A stretch of DNA of 64,000 nucleotides from Arctopsyche grandis (taxonomy: Eukaryota > Arthropoda > Insecta > Trichoptera > Hydropsychidae), in the NCBI RefSeq assembly GCF_051622035.1, contig NC_135366.1:687001-751000 (forward strand), read 5' to 3'. Shown here one piece after another: positions 49,778-61,100 of this stretch. The notes under the pieces are model-generated. The model did no database searches, was not told where the DNA came from, and was given only the letters and a program-made list of their open reading frames with translations. Made by a program: the position numbers and the translations under genes. Each line of letters begins with the position of its first letter. The stretch's first letter is position 1.

Positions 49778-50218
49778 TTGTGCAAGTCTCAATACATTTG
49801 CGCTCAATTTGTATCGAAAATGCTGTCATAGCTATTAGTATTTCATAATGCTGCCTGTATGTGTGAATGTGTCTGTACGGTTCAATATCGAATATTGTTT
49901 TGTCACCTTATTATATTCCTCAAATTCATAGATAAAGTCGTAGGTTGGTCACATCCGAATTTTTTTATTATAATACATATATATTAGCACTGAAATAGCG
50001 AGTATATTTTTCATATTATATTTACACAGTTTTGGGAGAAGGCAAGTTTATATTTCACTGCATTTCTTACATCTTATCTCGTCGAATCTAGATTTAGTCG
50101 AGTTATGAATCTCCTCTTAAAAAATTGTGGATATTTGATACGCATTGTATACGATATTTTATCTCCAACGTAATGGCAGACGAAACATTAACGTATATTG
50201 ATGACCAAAATGTACAAT

Positions 50219-50592
50219 ATGGCAAAGTATGAAAACGATCGGATAAGAGATAAGAGAGATAAAAAATTACGACTTACACGAAAACCATGTGAACTGTATA
50301 AGAGGTAAGTAAAAAGAGGTGATTTCCGTATTTCACTAACAAATTTGAGCCAGATATGTACATATAAATAAACTCGCTAGTTTACATCAGGCACAAGGAT
50401 CACACTAAATAAAATTATCTTTCAATTCATTACTTTCAATTTATTATGTTTAAAAAAAATATTGCGTTTATATATTATATATGTTCAAATTTATAATTAT
50501 AAAATTTACATAATATATAATATTTTAAATATATACTTTTTTCCAGAAAATATGGGGGGAGACACAGAAAAATATATGGTGTAGATAATTAA
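50219..50592 (+). CDS. Candidate small two-exon basic peptide (copy 2)
   Basis: An identical second copy of the hypothetical 43-residue gene at 23802-24175 (exons 50219-50304 and 50547-50592). Identity of the whole unit means this copy adds no independent support. Confidence 0.2.
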
Positions 50593-51803
50593 TATGTACA
50601 TATGAAAATATATCATATATATTCTTCGATCAAAGCACAATTATCGTGGTTACATGAGAATTTATTTGGCCCACTCATTGAACAAAAACAAAATCTGTTA
50701 ATGAAACACAAACAGAAGTTGATTTTCGCATTTTTCTTCCCCACTTGTGATATGCCATTTTACTTATTTAAATATAAAATACGCGCGATTTTAAGATTGA
50801 GCCTAAACTTGGGTCTTAACTATCAATATTGATATCACGGCTGTCTTAAATGATTAATTATTGCAAAAATAAATTCAAAATTACTATAAATTGCATTTAA
50901 TTTAGACCAGATCCCGAGGTGATGCTTTTGAAGATTCGTCAACACACTTGTTTTGTTTGTATTCATTCGATTATTAGTATCTATTAGCTATAAGTTAACT
51001 ACAATTACTTTTAACCTGTCACCATGAAAGCAATCAGAATTGTTAAATATTTTGTAAATTATTGATGTCTTAATGAATTTCAATTATAATGTAATATGTA
51101 AGTAAAAACATTACAAATTAGTGAGAATGTATCATTTAAAATAAATTACTAATGCCTGCACAGTTTGAGATGCATTTTGTAAGCATTTTTGCAATGATGA
51201 GTAATCGTGTTGGGTACTCCCCGAAGAGAAAATACCAATGCTCATATTTTTTCAGTGTTGTCACTCTTAAAAAAGTTTGGAAAAACCATGGCTGTGTAGT
51301 CGCCTCAAAACTTACCGACTTCGACCCTAACTTGAAACGACTTGCAAACGTATAAAATTGTTAATGAAAAAAAAAATAGCAATTTTCAAAATATAATTTT
51401 TTCGTCTTTTTTCACATTTTCCAGTCGGCATTTTTTTCATTTCCCTACTACATATGGTAAACGGAACATCTGACACTCGAGTTCTCGTTAGTACAATATT
51501 TCTCGTGGGTAGTTTTCGATTGATGGAGTTTTTTGGGTGCCAAATGATCCATGATCGTGACTTGCGCGAGATAGCTTTTTACAAAATAATCACCGAACCA
51601 CTACATATGTATGTACATATATGGCACCCGTATGTACATATATGGCCAGGTTGGTTTTCAGTGCTCCGGATTATTTAACAATTCAATAAAAGGTACATTT
51701 TGAATAACATTAAGAAAAAACAAACAAACTATGCCAATAAAACGATTATTGGCATCCGATCTTTACAAAATATTTAACATTGGTAGTTCGGTAGTGGTAG
51801 CTG

Positions 51804-52511
51804 GTGACTAATGCCAAACATCCGTTATGGAGTTGCGTAAACACTGACCAACAAGGCACAACTCTTTTTAAATACATTCAACTAACAGATACAATCTTAC
51901 TTCATCCGGATACATACACACACTATCCCACAAATAACTCACAACCATCCACACTAGATCTTGTCCTTGTCAAGAACTGCCCAAAAATATCGACACCAAA
52001 TGCCCTTCAAACCCTGTCGTCTGATCATCTCCCGATAATCTTCTCAATCGACGGGAAACCCAAGGAAATCATCAAGCATAGTTGGGATTACGGGAGAGCT
52101 AACTGGCGAGAGTTCAAGTCGTACATAAATGACCAAACTATTCTAACTTCTACCACACTCACAAACAAAACAGAAATCGACAGCTCCATAATACACCTGA
52201 CGGAATCAATAACTCGATCCAAACACCTTCACATACCTAAGACACAATACATTGAACACAAACTAGAGATAACTGACTTTGTTGCAAATCTAATTAAAAG
52301 TAAAAATAAACTCCGTAAAATTTGGCAAACATCAAAAAATCCAGCATTGAAAACATTAATAAATAAGCTCACATATCAAATTAAAATTAGAATCAAAGAA
52401 ATCAAAAATGAAGCTTGGTCTAAAAAATTAGAAAAATCAAGCTCAGTTGATGGCTCTCTATGGAAATTAGCTAAAGCGATTCGCAGGACAAAAACTCGAT
52501 TCCTCCGTTAG
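51804..52511 (+). pseudogene. Jockey-like endonuclease fragment (copy 2)
   Basis: The same 235-codon fragment as at 25387-26094. Confidence 0.8.
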
Positions 52512-53352
52512 ATGATGCAGGAATCTCAGTGACGCGTGATTGCGACAAAGCAGAACTATTATCAAAATCTTTCCAAAAACATCACACACTCACACAACAT
52601 TACAATCACATACCAACGCATAATAAAGTCAACCGGTCCATTAAAATCATCACAAAAACTCCCACTAACAGTAATAAAAATATAAAATTGGTGCATCCGT
52701 GTTAAATCCAAAATATAATACGTAGTTTAAAAAATAAAAAGGCACCTGGGCGAGATTTAATAGATAACATCATAATCAAACAACTTCCGTTTAAAGCTTT
52801 AGTCTCACTATCTAAAATATTCAACGCGTGTTTACTAACTGGGTATTTCCCAGAATACTGGAAAACAGCCAACGTAATTCCCATACTTAAGCCCGATAAA
52901 AGCTCAAAAAACCCGGCCAATTATCGACCCATTAGCTTACCTTGCACGCTTTCGAAAATTCTGGAAAAAATAATCTACACTCGTTTACTTAAAGTCGTAA
53001 ATAAGAAATTAATAAATGAACAATTTGGATTTCGCACTGGACATTCCACGTCCCAACAACTAACAAGACTAACTGAACACGTGACGAAGAAATTTAATAT
53101 GAAGAGAAGTACCGGAATGGTATGTCTCGACATAGAAAAGGCCTTCGACACGGTTTGTCAAAATACCAAACTACCTAATTCTCATCATCAAATCGTACCT
53201 AACTCGTAGAAAGCTAGAGGTTAGCGTAAATAATGAATTATCGTCTCCAAAAATAGTCACAGCTGGCGTTCCGCAGGGGAGCTTGCTTGTCCCACTCTTG
53301 TTCTCCATATATATAAATGAGTCTAGAGGTAGGATAATTACAGTGCTATCAA

Positions 53353-54162
53353 TTGTTCGGCAAACCTTTAACAATGCATTTACAACCTTTGAACAATACA
53401 CGGCCCCCTCAGGCTCCGGTGACTATAAATGACATACCTATTCCAAAAAACTGTCACATAGCCCTATATGCAGATGATACCGCTTGCTTCACAAGTAGCA
53501 AAAAACCAGACACTATTCTTAAAAATCTTGAATTCGCAATTAAAACAATGACTGAACACTTCACTAAGTGGAAAATTCAAATTAATCAAATCAAAACAGA
53601 CGCCATATTCTTTAGTGTTAGAAAGCATAAGCCAAGTTCAGATCTGAAAATCCCCTCTGGAGAAAGTCTGAAATGGCAGTCAGTAATAAAATATTTAGGA
53701 GTAACGTTCGATAAAAGAATGAGATGGGCACCTCACATTGAGGCAGCGAAATGCAAGGCGATGCGGGGTATATCCTCAATATATCCAATATTGAATCGCC
53801 ATAGTTCTTTATCAGCGCTAAATAAAATAAAATTATATCGCGCGCTCATATTACCATTATTAACCTATGCATCACCTGTATGGAATAACGCCTCAAATAC
53901 TAACCTTTCCAAGCTCCAAGTAATACAAAATAAATCCCTAAAAATAATTTATAATACACCCATATATACTAACCTGAAAAAACTGCATGCCATATATAAT
54001 ATTCCGTTTGTTACAGACATTACTAACAAACTAACCAGTAGATTCTATGACAGAATCACTAATGACCATACTAACACACTTGTTAAGAGTCTCGGTGATT
54101 ATAACAAAATGTCTATACCCTTCAGGTATAAACACAGATTACCTAAACACAATCTGCTTTAG
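53353..54162 (+). pseudogene. Jockey-like reverse transcriptase, C-terminal part (copy 3)
   Basis: The same 269-codon fragment as at 519-1328, with YADD near 53467-53478. Confidence 0.85.
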
Positions 54163-54422
54163 GTCATCGACTTTAGAGAGTCTTTAATTAATATTATGTA
54201 TTAGATGTATTATGAACATTTATAAGGATTGTAAATAGGTCTTTGAGCTCTTTTTCCTATTATGCTTTAGATTAACATTAGAATAATATAATACTGTGAT
54301 TGCTAACCAAATTAAATTAAATTGTAAAATAGAAAATGATCAGTAGATCAGTAACTATTAAAATAGATATAAGATGTATTGTGAACATAATTTCGTAATA
54401 ATAAAAAGCATTTAAAAATAAA

Positions 54423-54734
54423 AACTATAGGGCGGGTAAGGTGTGTTGACCGTATCCTGGCCTATTAAAACACGGTTGTGTTTTGAAGAGTTAAGTTATT
54501 GTATGTACGAAGGAGTTATGTATATGTAGGTACATAGTTGCTCACTTTGGAGAAGTGAGCTGGCTGAACTCCAGAGGTGCAGAATGTTCTCAGCGTCAAC
54601 GTGTCGCCGTTCTGCTTGAATTGGTGTTTGGTATTTCATGTCTGGACGTTGTTGCTTTGCGAAATGAAATCGGCGTTTGGGCGTGGGATTTCGTGCATTT
54701 ATTCCTACAAAACTTTTTTCAAATTTGAATAAAG
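54423..54734 (+). other. Stem-loop-rich segment downstream of the LINE (copy 3)
   Basis: Identical to 1589-1900. The segment that follows, 54735-55145, is the AT-rich 3' flank of gene B and shows the first differences from the other two copies. Confidence 0.35.
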
Positions 54735-55145
54735 CCTATAAAAAGTTATGATTTAAAAAAAAAACAATTAGGGGGAGTACACCTGTTTCAGACCTCCCCC
54801 CCCCCAAAAAATGGATAATAATTATAAAAAAATAAAAGACAGTGTATAGTTTTGTGGCTATTAAAAATGTATTAAGTATGATTATCAAATACTTATGTCG
54901 ATTATTTTTAATATTTACAATTAAAATATTATAATAAAAAGAATTACATGCAGATAATGTTTGCACATATGATTATTCCATGTAATATTTTGTAAGTTCT
55001 AAATTTTATTAATAGGTTTAATAATTATTAAATACATTAATTAAGTAGTAATATGATAAAAAAAATTAAAATAAATTTGCTTGAATTTTGATTTATACTT
55101 TGTAAATACATTAATCAAGATGTAATATGAAAAAAAAAAAAAGAC

Positions 55146-58100
55146 TTATAAATAGTTATGTAAATTTAAATTAATCATCATTCCCTCATTCGCAATATCA
55201 GAATAGGCTGCATGTGTAGCATTGTCCATCTCGGCGGCCAAACTATTGGTGCTAAGAAGTGCATGGTTTGTACCGCCAATTCCACTGCCGCATTCCGGAC
55301 ATAAACTTTTCTGCATTGCTCCACCACATTCGGTGATACAATACGGATGACCATTCGGACATTTGAACCAATGACCCTTTTTCAATCCCATGGCTTTGAC
55401 TATCATAGATCTTTCCGAATCTGAAATATCAACTCCAAAAGTGAGAGATCTGAATAAAGCTTTAACATTCTCCTCAACTTGAGCATTGAAAGAGTTATTA
55501 AAATATATAATTGAGGACAGATTTGAAACTGTATTTTTGTCTTTTGAGTTAATATAGGATACTGCATCCATTTTCTTTTTGGCAACTTCATATCGTATCA
55601 TATTTTGTGTTCTCGCTATTTCGGAATCGAAGTCGTTGATTTGCTGTTGGGTCACTTTTATCTTACAATCGCACAGAACGCTTAGAATGAATTGAACTTG
55701 ATATTTCAACAGCTTTGACCTGATCGAATAGTCTTCCCCCAGAAATACATTGGCCAGGCGATTCAAAACAGTCGTTTGAACAATTAAATTGTCAAGATCT
55801 GGCTTGCATAATTGAACGGTTTTTTTGGTCCATTTCTCAGTGTTATGCTTGTCTTTCTTTGCATTAATAAAGAGTGGCTCGTTCTTTATTTTTTCGACAG
55901 CAGTTTTCCATTGAGGAACTAGAATCAAAAGATTTTAAATAAAAATTATTTACTATTCCATGTGTGTAGTATATATACATATTAAAGTTTTTATATTCAA
56001 TGAATAATTTAATTAAAATCTAACAAGCATATTTACATACATACATAAGTACGTCGAATGTAGGGGCACGAAAAACCCGCCCGAAATAAAAAGCCGGTTT
56101 TCGGTTTTTTTTACAAATAAAAAACCGGTTTATCGTCTTTTTATTTGTAAAAAAAATTTTTTGTAAAGATTTTTTTAAAGTTTTATATTTTTATATCGAA
56201 AAAATATATATATAAAACATTATATTATTATAAATATTAAAAATTTTATTATATATCACAGCCGTAAAATGGCAGATTCTGACTACAAATTATGGGAAAC
56301 CCAATTTGCCGAAATTCTGAAGGGCCTTGTGTAGGTTATTGAAACTACTTTCAATAATATTTTACTGTTTTATGAACTGGATTTCATCCGTTACTAAATC
56401 TCGAATCCACCGCTAAGTTCTGTACCTTTTTTTTGCTGTTCAAAGAAATATACGCCCATTCCCTAGGAAAGTTTGAAAATATACACATTTTTTTTAATCT
56501 TTTATAAAAATTTGAAATTTATAATTACTAGTTTTGAGGAAAAAATACCTTAATTAAAGAAAACCTTAAAAAGCCGGTTGATCGAGTAAAAAAGCTGGTT
56601 GATCGAGTAAAAAAGCCGGTTTTCTGATTTCTGAAAAATGATCAAAAAGCCGGTTTTTCGGTTTCGGTTTAAGTCGGCTTGGAAACCCTACGTAGAACGA
56701 TATGTTAATAATTGATTAAATCTTATGTTTCATGAAAATAAACGATGAGATACTTTTCCATACTGTTATGTACTCTCCCACTGTAAATACATGTATGTGT
56801 TACCTATTCTGAATAAGTCGGTCATTCTCGTCGTTGTCAGCTTGTCAATTTCCAAATCGAGCTTCTTGATTAAGGCTTTATTTTCGACTGGATTGCCGTA
56901 AATTTTTCGCTTGACGTTTTGGATGTTATCGAATGTCATTTTTATCGCGTTGGAATATCTCGGTGTGTTCATTACCGCTGTGGAACAATGTGGACAACGG
57001 GGATAAGCGATTTCTCCCTCTTCCAACGACTTTATCCAGTTGTCCATGCCTTCTACCTCTATGATGTGCTTACAATCAATTAGCTTGATAAATCTGAAAC
57101 CATAAAATTATTTAAGATTACGATGTTTCAATTAATGTAATTTGTTTCCGTGAAGATTTAAAATTAATTTCATTCCATTGAGAAAATATGATGCTAACTT
57201 TGCATCTTCATCTTCTTCATTGCCAAAGAAAATCTCAGGCATGCAATCGGGCTTACAAATCCTGCAAATGTCTGGACACACTTCGCCGCACAAACCGAGA
57301 CATCCATGACCACATTTGAGCTTAAGAGAGCAAGGTTCAGAACATGGTATTCTATCACATATTTCTCCACATTGTTTGGTACATTCGCTGTGACTGCAAC
57401 GCCGATCGCACTTATGCTAAAATATATGTACATATTTATTCCATGTAACCATTCATGCTGATGTTACCAGAACAGTACTGGTTTTATGGGTATCTGTCCG
57501 GTTAAGTCATGAAATAAAACCAGTACACTTTTTACTTTATCTATGTACAGAAGATGAAGTTTTGTGATCATGCAAAAATCCGAACTCAAGATTTTGACTG
57601 ATTCGAACTTAGAATCAATCACAGCTCTGTGTTGAATTTTATAAGAGCATTCAAGAAAATTAATTAATTTTCTTGAATGTTCATTTTTAATAATGGAAGT
57701 ATGTAAAAAAAAATTTTTTTTGAAAAATGTCCTGGTTTTAAATTTGATAAAAAAACGGTCACCTTATACTAAAGAGTAAAAAGCTGTTATCGTAACGAAA
57801 CACATTAAATCACTCACCTTACACGGTTTGCAAGGAACACCACAAGTAAATGGACATTTGGAATGATTACATTTGACCTTGCACGGCTTACGACACATGC
57901 TGCAATCTTCCCTACATGGATCGTCACATCTGAAACATTATATAATCGATGATAGGTAAGTGCTCTACAGAACGACTAAGAATGCCTATGAATAGAAATA
58001 CCCTTACGTGTCTCCACAAATGAGACGATTTCCACAAGGCTGCGAACACGGTGGATGCAAACGACCTCTACATTTGCCGCATGTGCCTTGACAAATGTGT

Positions 58101-61100
58101 TCACAATCTTTCAAAATTGTACCACACGGCTGCGTGCAATACTCCATTGTTAACAAACCACCGTTGTGTGCTAAATAAACAAAATGCAATTATAGGTATG
58201 TACTGGTATCATTTGCAATGTGCAGTCATTAGTCATATGTATTATTTGAATTTAATATGTTTGTATTTTTACATGATGCAAATCTTTTAGGAGGTAATAA
58301 AAGAGATCATATAGATGCTATCTAACCACATTAACCTCAATCCAAAGTCTTACGGTTTTGAAGATAATCTGGGTTTTTGACCTTTTTTTTTTTAAAAATC
58401 CTGAAATCTCGTAATTATTCGCTGGTAACACAAAAACTAATGTTGCTGTCTTTATTTTTTGTTACTCGAGTGCAGGGGTTCCCAACCCTGTGCTTGCGGG
58501 CGCCATGGCGCTCACTATTTGAATGCGGTAGAAATTTTTTGTTATTATTAAACGTATTATTATTTGTTAAGCACCTTCAAGTGCTTCAAGAACAGTTTGG
58601 AAAGAGATTTCAGCAGTTTACTATCATCGAGCCAATGCTCTCCTTTTTATCAATTATTTTACTTTCCAAATAAATATAATGGAAATAGCTGTATCCATTG
58701 CTGAAATTTTCCAAGTATGGACAGAAGAACTGGAACTAGAAATTTTACCTTCAGAATGATATTATGCTAAATGCCTTTATATCAGATAAAGACTACTGGA
58801 ATACAGTGAACAGAAAAAAGTTTCCATAGTATAAAATCATTTTCTAGGTGCTTGCCGTCCTACCTATATTTTAGATTGTGTCACCTATAGTTTAGATTGT
58901 ACTCTAGGCCCTAAGGTACAAAAAGGCTGGGAACCCCTGCTTTAGTGTGTATTTTTATCGTGATGAACGTTAATACGTATCTAGAAATATCGGAAGCTTT
59001 GATAAAATCACGTTAAATTGAAAACTGTTTTTCTCATGGTGGAGCACGGAGGGGAGCTAGAGCAAGGTGTCCCAGCAAGTGGTTGCCCCAGATCTATTTA
59101 AAATAAACCTTGACCAACCCAGTTGTGATCTCGCAATATACTAAATTTATTGACATAAGTACCCAGGTCAACCTTAAATTAAAGTCGAATTATGCATTTG
59201 CAAGCGAGATTTATCACATCAAAAAAATAGGAGCCCCATGGGGATTGTTTTAATGAATCGAAATTCTTTGCTTAGATTTCTTGTGTACTGTGGGATAGGA
59301 AAAAATAGTTCTACAGCAAATCGACAATTTGTCATTTTTCAAAATGCCTTGAAAAAAAATAGGATTAAATGAATGATTAGACTTTACCCAAATCGGAATC
59401 ACAACATGGTATTTGAAAAATGTGTCCACATATGGATTTGAAAGGATTTGTAATCTTTTCGTTGCACGATTTAACATTACACGGTTCCATACACTCATCC
59501 CGGCACCGATGTCCACATTCCAGTCTTAATTTGCAGCGTTGTGTGCATTTTATTTGTTCCACGTTTGTGCTACACTCTGTTGTAATAATGTGACCGCAAG
59601 ATCTTTGCTTTTTCACCTGATACACATGTAAGAAAGTACATATATAAAAATAAAGAGAGAATTATAATAAAATTTTTGTAAAGTAAAAAATAACCATCAC
59701 TCCGCAGTCGGTGCAGGGTTCAAAACATTTTTTCTTGCAGAAATGACCACAGCGCATTTTCCGAACACAATTTTTCTCACATCGTACTGAATTCACATCC
59801 ATATTGCACTGGACTTTGTCACTGTGTGAACAGTCCTTTCGCTTCTTTTGCACCTGTCCGACAAATTAACTTTACATCAATCAAATTGCAAATATACCTA
59901 ATCAACGTCTTAAACATGAAAAATATAAACACCAGTATAGTACAAAGGTCACATTCTTGATAGCATAATCTCTTACAAGAATGGTCTCCGACACAACTTT
60001 TATTTTTACGCCCACAACTGGCTTTGCATTCGTACTAAAAATTAAAAAAAAAATTTAAGCATCAATGGCGTGTTTAAAACACAATACTTCGATAACGTAA
60101 ATACAGACTTCCAAATGCTCAGGATCGTCATCCTTGTGACACAGCTCAGTACAGGCATGTCCGCACGGCAATCGATCAATACATTTAATTGGACATTGTG
60201 GTTTATCACGGGCATTATAGCAAAGTAATTTAACCTGTAATTTGTATGTAGTATGATAAGTCAAATTACACATTTTAATAGGCTTTTCCATCTTACTTAC
60301 CTCATGTAAACATTGAGGAAATGTATGTAACACTTCGATTCGGCATTGAACATGGTTAGGATTGACACTACACATAATTTTGTTCATATGGCCACATCCA
60401 AAAAGCTTATCAACTATTTCAGAACATTTACAAGGTTGACAGCATAAAAGTTTGCATTTATGACCCACAGAACAATCTCTGGAATAAAAAAATGTTATAT
60501 TACGTTTGACACTTATTGCATATGTTTAAAAATCTATTTATTTTATACAAGGCTATATCCGCATACATTTTTAATCTAAGGAATATTATTTGTCTGGTTT
60601 AACGGGACATATCAAAAGCGAAACACTTCCAGTTAACTTTAATATAAGCCAATCTGGACCAATCAATCAGATCTTATATTTTACTAAAACTGACTAAAAT
60701 AGAGCGTAGAGTAACTGATTTAGTGGATTGAGTGAAGAGATTGAAATGATAATTGGTAGGTTATATGGCTAGAGCTAGGATGATAGTTGGAGAATGGTTC
60801 AAAAAGATACCCAAGAGAGTATCGAAGAATTGAAGAATGAGTAAGGTCATAGAAAAACATGACAGAAATACTTTCATCTATCAGACTGTGGCGTTTGTAT
60901 GTAAATGATGATATCTACATCAAAATTGAAAGCTGATAAGATCGGATAGAAGCAATACAAAACGAAAGACAAGTGTGTGCTCGAAAGGCAGTGGTTGACT
61001 CCATTCGTTTTAAGTTTTTGAACATTTCTTTAATTTTAATGCATGTCTTGCCATTTTTATTTTAATTAAATAAACTTTTCTAACCTTAGACAGTTTTGCG

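Larger units (their letters stand above)
48314..51603. mobile_element. 3.3-kb segment bounded by inverted repeats upstream of the gene (copy 2)
   Basis: The same as 21897-25186; the inverted arms are 48314-48399 and 51469-51603. Confidence 0.5.
26418..52834. repeat. Tandem repeat unit, copy 2 (26,417 bp)
   Basis: This is a direct copy of bases 1-26417 with one substitution detected (C at 40426 against T at 14009, in a gene intron). It sits head to tail with copy 1 with no spacer. It is either a very recent tandem duplication or an assembly duplication; the sequence alone cannot separate these. Confidence 0.97.
51739..54422 (+). mobile_element. Jockey-like non-LTR retrotransposon (copy 3)
   Basis: Identical to 25322-28005. 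It lies downstream of the diverged ZNFX1-like gene B, in the same relative position as the other copies lie downstream of gene A. Confidence 0.87.
52835..54969. repeat. Tandem repeat unit, partial copy 3
   Basis: Identical as far as I can see to 1-2135 and 26418-28552. The first differences appear at 54970 and 54972 (T and A, where copy 1 has C at 2136 and T at 2138), followed by an A-run two bases shorter near 55128-55142. Beyond that, similarity stays very high to about 55,380 and then drops to that of a diverged paralogue. The third copy therefore ends inside the last exon of the neighbouring ZNFX1-like gene. Confidence 0.93.
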
